A stretch of 17,192 nt of DNA from DATILL01 sp035476575 (GTDB lineage Bacteria > Actinomycetota > Actinomycetes > Mycobacteriales > JACQDL01), in contig DATILL010000054.1 of the NCBI GenBank assembly GCA_035476575.1, positions 1-17,192 of the forward strand. Reading direction: 5' to 3'. The notes under the pieces are model-generated. The model did no database searches and was not told the origin of the DNA. It was given only the letters and a program-made list of their open reading frames with translations. A program made the translations under genes and the position numbers. Below, piece after piece: positions 1 to 6,921 of the stretch; the stretch's first letter is position 1, and each line of letters opens with the position of its first letter.

Positions 1-244
1 TGCTCGGACACATGAAGATCCAAACAGGTCGCGAACCCAGACACCGGGAACGACACACCCACAACCCCACGACCTCAGATCACAGCCACACCAGCACGCT
101 CAACGGCTGCCAACCCAGGAGAAGAACCTATCCAGTCACCCTCGGTCACTGGCCAACCTCCCTCCGACACGCCGTTCAGCCCGCACCGCCAACGCTGAAC
201 CTGGCGTATCTCTGACCCTCAACCGACGCCCATGGCCCGACCCT

Positions 245-252
245 CCGTACCC
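245..252 (+). repeat. IS target-site duplication, left copy
   Basis: CCGTACCC, directly abutting the left inverted repeat; identical to 2333-2340. It falls inside codons 5-7 of the interrupted STAS gene. Confidence 0.85.
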
Positions 253-268
253 CAATGCCAGGGAGATG
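253..268 (+). repeat. IS left terminal inverted repeat
   Basis: CAATGCCAGGGAGATG; the exact reverse complement lies at 2315-2330. It marks the end downstream of the transposase gene. Confidence 0.88.
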
Positions 269-433
269 AGGCTGTTCGTCGGGTTCTTGTGAGCCCAAGG
301 TGATCTTCTGGCGGTGTACGGAGGGTGATCACGCGGTTGGGGGGCGTGGTGGTGGCCCGGCTGTCTGGCCGGGTGCGCCGGGTTCCACGGCCCGGGAGTG
401 GTGTGGCTGGTCGAGGTAAACGGTGAGCGCGGG

Positions 434-2231
434 TCAGGCCGCGGTGGCGCCGCAGACGTGCACAACCGCGGGGGCGGTGCGGGTGGTGATGCCGCGGGGG
501 GGGGTGGGTGAACGGCTGCCTGGACTTGATTTTGTGGTCGCGGTGGCGGTGCCGGTCGGTGGTGAGGCGGGCGGCGGCGATGACGTCGAGGGCGGCGCGG
601 TGGGCGGCGGCCCGGGTGGGGGCTGGCTGGGACGCGGTGGCCGTCCCGGTCCGGACGGTGGTGATCAGGGTGCGGCGGGCGGTGGTGAACGACAGGTGCC
701 GGGGGTGGACGGGCTGCCCGGCGCGGGGGCCCGTGCGGAAGGGTGCCGCGGTGGCGGCGGCGCAGCGGGTGGCGGCGTGGACGAGCTCGGTGGCGACGAT
801 CCAGGCGGCGTGTTCCTGGGCGATGAGGTCCGGGGTGTGTGAGCGCAGGATCGCGCCGGTGCCCGGTCCGGCGCCGTCGAGGGTGGACCTGGCCTCCCGC
901 AGGGCGGTCTCGGAGGCGTCCCAGCGCCACCGGTAGGCGGCGGCGAGCAGCCGGGCGGGGTGGGTGTCGTGGTCGAGCAGGTCGGTGATCAGGCAGAACA
1001 GTTCGGGGGTGGCCTGCCCGTCGATGCTGAGGTGGTACTCGATCACTCGCATGGCCAGGGTGAGTCCGCCGCCGGACAGCCGGGCCAGGTAGGACCCGTC
1101 CGACGCGAACCCGCCGATGCGGGGCAGCCGGATGTCGGACTTGACGCGGATCAGCACATGCGTGCCGGTGGCGAGCATCGCCGCGATCCGGGGCACGCCG
1201 GGAAAGTTTCTGTCCATGACCCACAACCGGTCCGGGCCGAACACCTCCGGGTGCTCGATGAGCATCCGGTCCAGCAGGCCCTGTTCGGCCTCGGCCTTGT
1301 CCCCGCCCGCCGGGCCGGTCACCACCGCCAGGGTGGCCCGGGTGAACGCGTCGGAAGCATGCAGGTGACGGATCTGCGGGTAGCCTGCCTCGGCTGCCCC
1401 GGCGGTGCCGAACTTCTCCCGGTTGGCCTTCGTGTCCGGCGTCCGAGTCACGCTCCCGTCGATCGCGCCCACCCGCAGCCCACCGCCGACCTCGACCCCG
1501 ACCGGCCCGACCCCGACCGGCCCGCCGTCACGGTGCTCGACCACCACCGCCCCGAGCAGCAGCCGCTGCAACTGCTGCACCGGGGCCGGGCCGATCGCGG
1601 CCCGCCAGGTCCAGAGCACCGTCGGCGACGGCACCGGGCGCGCACGCCGCCACGGCACCGCGACCAGGTCCCCCCACAGCGTGCTCAACACCTCACGGGC
1701 ATCAGCCTCAGGCATCAACGTCATCAGCAGCACCGCCCGCAGCGTGCACGCCACGCTCATCTCCCGCCGCGCCGTGCCCGTGACCTTCCCACCCGGGCGC
1801 ACCCCCGCGGCGACCCGGTCGATCGTCCCCGGCCCGCACCGGCGGTCCAACTCCACCTCCGCGGCCCCCAACCGGGCATGGTCACCCGGGCGGCCCTCAG
1901 CCTGGACCCGCCCGTCCCGGCGCACCACCGCCGACGCCACCGCCACGATCTTGCACCACGCCACCGGATCACCCGCCGCGATCTTCTCCACTCCCGCGAC
2001 CACCCACCCCGACCGGCCGTCGGCGCCCGAACCCGCCCGCACCGGCCAGCCCAACGCCGAGACCGGCACCGCCACCATCAACGCCTCATGATCCACACCA
2101 TCGACCCCCGCACCCGGGATCGCAACCGACGGCACGGCAGGGTAGAAAGACACGCGGAGGCTCCAGAGGCGAAGATCGGTTTCAGACACCAGACCTTCTA
2201 CCGGGAGCCTCCACCCATCCGGGCACGACAC
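434..2231 (-). pseudogene. IS4-family DDE transposase, probably frameshifted near the C terminus
   Basis: It would catalyse cut-and-paste movement of the surrounding IS. From GTG 2231 the N-terminal domain is followed by the RNase H-like catalytic core: candidate acidic residues D258 (in AIDGS), D340 (in VMDRNF) and E441 in YRWRWDASETALREAR, the Y-R-E region typical of IS4 transposases (one residue longer than the common spacing). The frame runs on past the IS end to a stop at 219-221. However, at a nine-C run on the coding strand (496-504) a shift by one base gives a short tail reading RGITTRTAPAVVHVCGATAA and TGA at 434-436, inside the IS. That is the expected end, giving about 598 aa. The copy is therefore either inactivated, or relies on slippage at the C run, or has a homopolymer read error. 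An internal GTG start about 14 codons downstream is possible. Confidence 0.8.
2141..2212 (-). other. Inverted repeats in the transposase leader/start region
   Basis: GGAGGCTCC (2156-2164) pairs with GGAGCCTCC (2204-2212), and GGTAGAA (2141-2147) pairs with TTCTACC (2196-2202). The two pairings interleave, so they could form alternative hairpins or a pseudoknot over the first codons of the transposase message. Some IS elements use start-region structure to block translation from read-through transcripts; that role here is only inference. Confidence 0.35.
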
Positions 2232-2314
2232 GCCACGTTCACCGCGGCTTACCCCGGACAGACGTCACTCAACGTGACCACGGCGACGACTCCGAGCCCC
2301 GACCCGAAACCGCG

Positions 2315-2330
2315 CATCTCCCTGGCATTG
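2315..2330 (-). repeat. IS right terminal inverted repeat
   Basis: CATCTCCCTGGCATTG, the exact reverse complement of 253-268. Bases 2331-2332 (CA) lie between this repeat and the target duplication and are taken as part of the element. This is the transposase-promoter-proximal end. Confidence 0.88.
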
Positions 2331-2332
2331 CA

Positions 2333-2340
2333 CCGTACCC
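2333..2340 (+). repeat. IS target-site duplication, right copy
   Basis: CCGTACCC, identical to 245-252. Deleting this copy together with the IS restores a continuous STAS reading frame, which confirms it as a target duplication and not a chance repeat. Confidence 0.85.
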
Positions 2341-2505
2341 ACGCCCGTCGACTTCTCCGTGACGGTGCAGCGCGACGGCTCTCATCTGCGGATCCACGTC
2401 ACCGGCGAACTCGACATCGCCAGCATCTCCCGCCTGTGCGACGCCGTCACCGGGCTGGGCGGGCGGACCACCGATCTGAAGTGACCACCAGTCACTCTCG
2501 GAGAG

Positions 2506-3642
2506 CTACGGTGCGGTGTCGGCCTGCCGGAGGCCGGCGCTCCACTTCTCCTCGATTCTGCCGTACCGCCACACCGCGAGGGCCACGACCCAGGTGAGGA
2601 CGAACAGGCCGACGATGACGTAGCCGACGTAGTTGAGGTTTAGCCCGGCGATCCAGCCGATCGGACCGGAGCTGATGGAGAGCTTGTCGGCGAGGATGGA
2701 GATCAGCTCGATGGTGCCGATGATCAGCGCGACGGCGACCGACAGGCCAGTGATGGTGATGTTGTAGTAGACCTTGCGGACCGGCTTGGAAAACGCCCAG
2801 CCGTAGGCGAAGTTCATGAACGACCCGTCGATGGAGTCCAGCAGGCTCATGCCGGCGGCGAACAGCACCGGCAGGGTGAGGATCGCGTACCAGGGCAGCG
2901 CGAACGCGGCGGCGCCACCGGCCAGGACCAGCAGAGAGACCTCGGTGGCGGTGTCGAAGCCGAGCCCGAACAGCAGCCCCACCGGGTACATGTGCCACGG
3001 CTTGGTGACCGCCTTGGTGGCGCCGCCGAGGATGCGGTTCATGAACCCCCGCTTGTTGAGCTGCTCCTCCAGCGCGGCCTCGTCGTAGACCCCGGACCGC
3101 ATCTGCCGGAAGACCCGGACGATGCCGAGCAGGATGACCAGGTTGATCGCCGCGATCGCCATGAGGAACACCCCGGAGACCAGGGTGCCGATCAGGCCGG
3201 TGGTCTGCTGCAGGCTGGACTGGTCGTTCTCGACCTGCCCGGCCAGCGCCCTGACCCCGGCCGCGAGCAGCGCGCACAGCCCGAAGACGACCGAGGAGTG
3301 GCCGAGGGAGAACCAGAACCCGACCGACATCGGCCGCTGCCCCTCGGCCATCAGCTTGCGGGTCGTGTTGTCGATCGCGGCGATGTGGTCAGCGTCGAAG
3401 GCGTGCCGCATGCCCAGGGTGTAGGCGGTCAGCCCCAGGCCGATGCCGAAGACCTGACCACTGAGGCTGTAGTGCCTCGGCGCGATCAGGACGACCAGGC
3501 TGACCCAGCCGAACAGGTGCAAGCCGACGATCATGCTCAGCATGCCCGCCACGCTGCGCCACTCCGCGCTCGACAGTCTGAACTTGTCACCCGGGCGAAC
3601 GGTCGGGCTGGCAGGGGGCGGAGCCGAAGGCTGAACGGTCAC
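2506..3642 (-). CDS. NiCoT-family nickel/cobalt permease
   Basis: A 378-aa integral membrane transporter that would import Ni2+ (or Co2+) across the plasma membrane using ion gradients. It carries the HoxN/NixA/HupN signatures: RHAFDADHIAAIDN (HAFDADH at residues 80-86, the metal-binding helix II motif), FSLGHSSVVF (111-120), LGFDTATE (227-234) and GMSLLDSIDGSFM (264-276). Several hydrophobic segments are evident and length is normal for the family. The start is GTG 3642, with a GAGGT ribosome-binding sequence 7 bases upstream. It is divergent from the superoxide dismutase gene, with a Nur-like operator and a matching promoter upstream (3700-3739). That context favours nickel over cobalt as the physiological substrate, although the protein sequence alone does not decide it. 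Its 3' end converges on the broken STAS gene. Confidence 0.93.
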   Translation of the reverse strand: MTVQPSAPPPASPTVRPGDKFRLSSAEWRSVAGMLSMIVGLHLFGWVSLVVLIAPRHYSLSGQVFGIGLGLTAYTLGMRHAFDADHIAAIDNTTRKLMAEGQRPMSVGFWFSLGHSSVVFGLCALLAAGVRALAGQVENDQSSLQQTTGLIGTLVSGVFLMAIAAINLVILLGIVRVFRQMRSGVYDEAALEEQLNKRGFMNRILGGATKAVTKPWHMYPVGLLFGLGFDTATEVSLLVLAGGAAAFALPWYAILTLPVLFAAGMSLLDSIDGSFMNFAYGWAFSKPVRKVYYNITITGLSVAVALIIGTIELISILADKLSISSGPIGWIAGLNLNYVGYVIVGLFVLTWVVALAVWRYGRIEEKWSAGLRQADTAP

Positions 3643-3699
3643 GATGAGACCTCACAGATGGGTGAACGATCCGCTGGGGGTGTTCGTACCGCGTCGGTC

Positions 3700-3728
3700 A
3701 CCCTAAAGCAGACGAACAGCTTCTGCCA
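3700..3728 (-). promoter_or_regulatory. Predicted promoter of the NiCoT permease gene
   Basis: On the minus strand, TGGCAG (3723-3728) serves as -35, followed by a 17-bp spacer and TAGGGT (3700-3705) as -10. The -35 is one half of the Nur-like site 3723-3739, so repressor binding would block RNA polymerase. A leader of roughly 50 nt to GTG 3642 is predicted. Confidence 0.5.
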
Positions 3729-3739
3729 CACGATTGCAA
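3723..3739. promoter_or_regulatory. Nur-like operator upstream of the NiCoT permease
   Basis: CTGCCA-CACGA-TTGCAA fits the TTGCAA-N5-TTGCAA pattern of the Streptomyces nickel-uptake regulator Nur with one perfect half and one 4/6 half. It overlaps the predicted -35 of the permease promoter. Confidence 0.6.
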
Positions 3740-3827
3740 CAATTTGGATGATCCGATGTCGCCGCGGCCAGGCCGAGGAGGGGCCGAGGGGCATGCCGTA
3801 CCCCGAGTGGACGCCATCCTTTAGCTG

Positions 3828-3844
3828 TTGCGACAATCTTGCAA
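3828..3844. promoter_or_regulatory. Nur-like operator upstream of the superoxide dismutase
   Basis: TTGCGA-CAATC-TTGCAA has 11 of 12 conserved positions of the Nur-type site. It ends 34 bp before the sod start codon and is immediately followed by a -10-like TAGGCT (3846-3851). No confident -35 could be assigned. Nur is known to repress sodF in Streptomyces when nickel is present, so the position fits well. Confidence 0.72.
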
Positions 3845-3878
3845 CTAGGCTGTAGCACCCCGAGAACGAGGAGGCCTG

Positions 3879-4493
3879 ATGGGCGAGTACACGTTGCCAG
3901 ATCTTCCCTACGACTACGCGGCGCTGGAGCCCGCGCTGACCGGTGAGATCCTCCAGCTCCACCACGACAAGCACCACGCGGCCTACGTCAAGGGCGCCAA
4001 CGACACCCTGGAGCAGCTTGCCGAGGCTCGGGAGAAGGAGCAGCTCGGTGCGCTGGTGGGGATGGAGAAGACGCTGGCGTTCAACCTGTCCGGGCACGTG
4101 CTGCACTCGATCTTCTGGCAGAACCTGTCGCCCGACGGTGGTGACCGCCCCGATGGCGCGCTCGGGTCGGCGATCGAGGAGCACTTCGGCACCTTCGACG
4201 CGTTCGCCTGGCAGATGTCGACGGCGACCACGACGGTGCAGGGCTCGGGGTGGGGTGTGCTGGCGTGGGAGCCGGTCGGCCGCCGCCTGCTGGTGCAGCA
4301 GGTTTACGACCACCACGGCAACGTCGGCATGGGCAGCACGCCGCTGCTGGTGTTCGACGCCTGGGAGCATGCCTACTACCTGCAGTACCGCAACGTCCGG
4401 CCAGACTACGTCCAGCGGCTGTGGGGGCTGGTGAGCTGGGCGGACGTGGCGGCTCGGCTCGAGGCTGCCCGGTCGGTGACCGGACCAGCCTGA
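3879..4493 (+). CDS. sodF: Iron-type (Fe/Mn family) superoxide dismutase
   Basis: A 204-aa cytosolic enzyme that dismutates superoxide to oxygen and hydrogen peroxide. All four metal ligands are present: H28 (in LHHDKHH), H76 (FNLSGHVLHSIFWQNL), D160 and H164 (FDAWEHAYY), plus the gateway Y36. Length is standard for the family. The second-shell position carries H73 (SGH), and YDHH replaces the usual Gln region, as in mycobacterial and streptomycete Fe-SODs, so iron or cambialistic use is likely. ATG 3879 is preceded by AGGAGG (3869-3874). A Nur-like operator lies just upstream, which implies expression when nickel is short and a nickel SOD cannot be filled. A GNAT gene follows after 7 bp, so the two are probably cotranscribed. 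The metal assignment is inference; the family is certain. Confidence 0.95.
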   Translation: MGEYTLPDLPYDYAALEPALTGEILQLHHDKHHAAYVKGANDTLEQLAEAREKEQLGALVGMEKTLAFNLSGHVLHSIFWQNLSPDGGDRPDGALGSAIEEHFGTFDAFAWQMSTATTTVQGSGWGVLAWEPVGRRLLVQQVYDHHGNVGMGSTPLLVFDAWEHAYYLQYRNVRPDYVQRLWGLVSWADVAARLEAARSVTGPA

Positions 4494-4500
4494 GCGACCC

Positions 4501-5037
4501 ATGACCGCTGTGCTCGCGTCCGGACTTGAACGGGCCGTGGCCTCGATCCGTCCGCTCGAGCCCGGACAGGCCCGGGGCCTGGTCGGGGAGCTGGCCGTGC
4601 TGGCCGCCGCGGTCTTCGCCGGGCCGCCGTGGTGCGAGCCGCCTGCGGTCAGCGCGGAGCTGGTCGCCGCCCGGCTGCAGGTCGACAGCCGCAGTGCTGG
4701 CTTCGGGTGCGTGGTCGCGGAGGCCGGCGGCGAGCTGGTCGGCTTCGCCTGGCGCCGTACGGCGTGGGCGCTGGCCACCTTAGGTGGCCGGCCGGCCTGC
4801 GGGCAGCCGCCGGTCGAGCTGCGCGAGCTCGCCGTACATCCACGTTGGCACGGTCACCGGATCGGGGCCGGGCTGCACGACGCGCTGCTGGCGGGCTCGA
4901 CGAGCCCCGCGTGGCTGGTCACCCACCCGGCGGCCCAGGCTGCGCTGGGGCTGTACCGCCGCCGCGGCTGGCAGGTCGTCCGACTCCTCAGCTACCCACC
5001 GACGAAGACCCGGCTACTGATGCACAAGAGGCGATGA
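4501..5037 (+). CDS. GNAT-family N-acetyltransferase, sod operon
   Basis: A 178-aa predicted acetyl-CoA-dependent acyltransferase. The acetyl-CoA-binding motif A is at about 109-128 (ELAVHPRWHGHRIGAGLHDA, matching the R/Q-x-x-G-x-G/A pattern with H-R-I-G-A-G), followed by a THP motif (141-143) and LYRRRGW (151-157), the usual C-terminal GNAT helix-strand. Substrate is not predictable. The start follows the sod stop by 7 bp and the end overlaps the next start in ATGA, so it sits in the Nur-controlled sod operon. It is related to the GNAT at 5636-6217: both share a GPPW motif near residue 41, ELVG, the motif A region, PAWL-x-THP and LY...GW. That pairing suggests a common substrate linked to nickel limitation. 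Confidence 0.85.
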   Translation: MTAVLASGLERAVASIRPLEPGQARGLVGELAVLAAAVFAGPPWCEPPAVSAELVAARLQVDSRSAGFGCVVAEAGGELVGFAWRRTAWALATLGGRPACGQPPVELRELAVHPRWHGHRIGAGLHDALLAGSTSPAWLVTHPAAQAALGLYRRRGWQVVRLLSYPPTKTRLLMHKRR

Positions 5038-5588
5038 CTACTCCAAGCCATGACCCGCAGGGTGTGACAGCCCTCCCCGCGCCGGCCGGAACGCCGGTCG
5101 TCGTTGAGATCGTCCTGCTGCGCACCGAGAAGGAGACCGGGTGCGACCCGCTGCTGGCGTACCGACACCGGACCGCCGCCCTGTGCCCGCCGGACACGCC
5201 GCACGCCGCGGCCCGCCGGCTCGCCGAGGTGCCGGACAGTGCGACGGAGGTGATCGTGCACTCGACGAGCTGGCGGTACCAGCCCGACGGCCGGCTCGTC
5301 CTCACCTACCTGATCTATCCCGACCCCGAGCCCGCCGCCGAGGCCACCCCGCTGACCACGCCGCGGATCGCTCACGGCGCCGACCCCTCCCACCCGGACC
5401 CGCCGGTGGTCCTGCCCGACCACGTTGCCACCCACGCCGCCCGCCATCTCGCCTGGCTCGCCCACACCGACCCCGTCATCGCTCACGCCGTCGGAGCGGA
5501 CCCCGACCTGTGGCAGGCGCTGCGCGCGCTGGTGCCCGCCCCGGCCGGTGCACTGCACCTACCCGACCTGGCTGCCGTGCCTGTGTAA
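5034..5588 (+). CDS. Unrecognised 184-aa protein, third gene of the sod operon
   Basis: I do not recognise a named family. The start ATG 5034 overlaps the preceding GNAT stop in ATGA, which indicates translational coupling, and this start trims an open frame that extends far upstream inside the GNAT gene. Features seen: a V-V-V-E-I-V-L-L-R-T-E-K strand, GCDPLLAYRHR around residues 37-47, STSWRYQPDG, LVLTYLIYPDPEP, and a Pro-rich middle followed by a His-rich helix-like stretch (DHVATHAARHLAWLAHTD). There is no signal peptide or membrane segment, so it should be cytosolic. The many His residues could bind metal but show no classic motif. By position it belongs to the nickel-responsive operon. 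It converges on the minus-strand GNAT gene 47 bp away. Confidence 0.75.
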   Translation: MTTPSHDPQGVTALPAPAGTPVVVEIVLLRTEKETGCDPLLAYRHRTAALCPPDTPHAAARRLAEVPDSATEVIVHSTSWRYQPDGRLVLTYLIYPDPEPAAEATPLTTPRIAHGADPSHPDPPVVLPDHVATHAARHLAWLAHTDPVIAHAVGADPDLWQALRALVPAPAGALHLPDLAAVPV

Positions 5589-5635
5589 GGGGTGGCTCGG
5601 GTGAGGTGGTGGCTCGCACCTGTCGGGCGACTCGG

Positions 5636-6217
5636 CTACCGGTCCCGGCCGGGAGGCGGGAGGCAGCCGTAGACCAGCAGCGGCGTGCCAGCCGAGCTGG
5701 TAAGCCGGGCAAGCCGCCGCCAGCCGGCGGACTCGTACAGGTGCCGGGCGGGGGAGTCTGGGTGGGTGCACAGCCACGCGGCGGGACAGCCGGCGGTGAG
5801 CTGGATGAGGAGGGAGCGGCCGATGCCCCTGCCCTGGTGGGCCGGGTCGACCATCAGCTCGACGACCCGCACGGCCGGCGCGGCCAGGATGTGGCGCAGG
5901 CCCGGCGGGACGGCGGCGTACACGACCTTCTCGAACGGGCTGCCGGGCTGCGTCGCGGAGACCGGCCAGCCGTAGACCACGCCGACCAGCTCGACCGCGT
6001 CGGTCGCCACGATGCCGTGGGTGCCGGGCTGGTCCAGATGGTCGGCCAGGCGGGCCGGGTACGCGGCGTGCTCTTCATCGGTCTCCAACCACGGCGGCCC
6101 GGCACGGCACCGCCGGTACAGCCGGTGCAGCGAGAGCGGCAGCCCCCGGAGCTGGTCGGCGGTCAGCGGCTGGTACTCGTACCCGGTCATGGCGGGGCGG
6201 CGCCGCGCGGCGGTCAT
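5636..6217 (-). CDS. GNAT-family N-acetyltransferase, last gene of the nik operon
   Basis: A 193-aa predicted acetyl-CoA-dependent acetyltransferase. Motif A spans about 120-136 (ELMVDPAHQGRGIGRSL, with the Q-G-R-G-I-G pyrophosphate loop), followed by PAAWLCTHP (to 153) and LYESAGW (160-166). GPPW occurs at 40-43. The ATG overlaps the nikE stop in ATGA, so it is translated with the transporter. A second start at Met10 (6190) is possible. It resembles the GNAT in the sod operon across the whole C-terminal half and the GPPW motif. Its substrate is unknown; the operon position argues for a role in nickel acquisition or in adapting to nickel shortage. Confidence 0.87.
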   Translation of the reverse strand: MTAARRRPAMTGYEYQPLTADQLRGLPLSLHRLYRRCRAGPPWLETDEEHAAYPARLADHLDQPGTHGIVATDAVELVGVVYGWPVSATQPGSPFEKVVYAAVPPGLRHILAAPAVRVVELMVDPAHQGRGIGRSLLIQLTAGCPAAWLCTHPDSPARHLYESAGWRRLARLTSSAGTPLLVYGCLPPPGRDR

Positions 6218-6921
6218 GGCCGCTCACCGCGATCGCGCCCGGTGGCCGGGTCCAGCCGGCCGGTCGGCGCGAGGTGCAGGACACGGTCGGCCCAGCGGTC
6301 GAGCAGGACAGTGTCGTGGGAGATGGCGAGGACCCCGGCACCGACCCGCTGCTGGTAGTCGACGATGACGGCAACCAGCGCGGCCGTGGTGGAGGCGTCG
6401 AGCATGGTGGTCATCTCGTCGCAGATGAGATGACCGGGGCTCAGGGCCAGAGCCCGGGCCAGGCAGGCGCGTTGGAGCTGGCCGTCGCTGACCTCGTGTG
6501 GGCGCCGGTCGAGCAGGTCCGGGGTGAGCGCGACCAGCTCGGCCAGTTCGCGGACCCGGGCCGCGACGTCGGGTGCCCGGGCGGCGCGCAGCGGTTCGGC
6601 AATGGCCCGGCGCAGCGTCATCCGGGGGTCGACGGACAGCCGCGGCTGCTGGAACAGCACGCCGATCCGGGTGCGCAGCGCGCGGGCGGCGTGGTGCCGG
6701 TAGCCGGTGACCAGGTGGCCGTCGATGCTCAGGGTGCCGGAGTACGGGCGGTGCAGCAGGGCGAGCACCCGGGCCAGGGTCGACTTGCCGCTGCCGCTGG
6801 GTCCGGCCAGGCCGACGGTCTCACCGCCTGCGACCGCCAGGTCGACCGCGTCGATCACCGGGCGGCGGTGGTCGTAGCCGGCGACGACGCCGTGCGCGTA
6901 CAGGCCGGTGGCGCTCAGCAT
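6214..6921 (-). CDS. nikE: Nickel/dipeptide-type ABC transporter ATPase (NikE-like)
   Basis: A 235-aa nucleotide-binding subunit that would energise import with its partner ATPase. Walker A GPSGSGKS is at 40-47, Q-loop FQQP at 90-93, Walker B LICDE at 165-169 and the H-loop SHD at 201-203. The ABC signature reads VSDGQ (144-148) instead of LSGGQ, and the D-loop region is DEMTTMLD, where most relatives have DEP. It lacks the C-terminal oligopeptide-transporter extension seen in NikD, which is usual for NikE. The start ATG 6921 lies inside the end of nikD (7-bp overlap). Assignment to nickel rests on the operon's Nur site and order; the family is certain. Confidence 0.87.
   Translation of the reverse strand: MLSATGLYAHGVVAGYDHRRPVIDAVDLAVAGGETVGLAGPSGSGKSTLARVLALLHRPYSGTLSIDGHLVTGYRHHAARALRTRIGVLFQQPRLSVDPRMTLRRAIAEPLRAARAPDVAARVRELAELVALTPDLLDRRPHEVSDGQLQRACLARALALSPGHLICDEMTTMLDASTTAALVAVIVDYQQRVGAGVLAISHDTVLLDRWADRVLHLAPTGRLDPATGRDRGERP

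Larger units (their letters stand above)
253..2332 (-). mobile_element. IS4-family insertion sequence, about 2.08 kb
   Basis: The element is bounded by perfect 16-bp inverted repeats (CAATGCCAGGGAGATG at 253-268 and its complement at 2315-2330) and flanked by the 8-bp direct repeat CCGTACCC (245-252 and 2333-2340). It encodes one DDE transposase on the minus strand. Its insertion site is inside a small STAS gene whose frame is restored by excision in silico, which fixes the ends well. The right end includes two bases beyond the matching repeat (2331-2332). An 8-bp duplication fits some IS4-family subgroups. The intact duplication suggests a fairly recent insertion. The roughly 180 bp between the left repeat and the expected transposase stop (434) show no gene. 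Confidence 0.88.
232..2484 (+). pseudogene. STAS-domain anti-anti-sigma factor-like gene, split by an IS element
   Basis: The 5' part is ATG 232 to 252 (M-A-R-P-S-V-P) and the 3' part resumes at 2341. Joining 252 to 2341, which removes the IS and one copy of the 8-bp target duplication, gives one open frame of 54 codons ending at TGA 2482-2484. The rebuilt protein contains VTGELDIASISRLCDAV, the typical first half of a STAS domain (compare V-x-GELD-A/I in SpoIIAA/RsbV-like proteins, which bind anti-sigma kinases). STAS proteins are normally about 100 residues or more. Here the frame stops just where the next beta-strand and the phosphorylatable Ser region should follow, so the target was probably truncated before the IS arrived, or lost its 3' end in a separate event. 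No clear ribosome binding site precedes ATG 232. The joining is direct from sequence; the sigma-regulatory role is family knowledge, and this copy is surely non-functional. Confidence 0.75.

Noticed and set aside
960..2597. Long open frame on the plus strand across the IS
   Set aside because: It is antisense to the transposase, has a low-complexity His/Arg/Pro-rich product and crosses the IS end; a typical GC-rich shadow frame.
3643..3700. Nickel/cobalt or cobalamin riboswitch before the NiCoT gene
   Set aside because: The predicted leader is only about 50 nt and shows no such fold; the Nur-like site explains control more simply.
5589..5635. Bidirectional terminator between the two convergent operons
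   Set aside because: Only a short AGGTG/CACCT pairing is visible; too weak to call.
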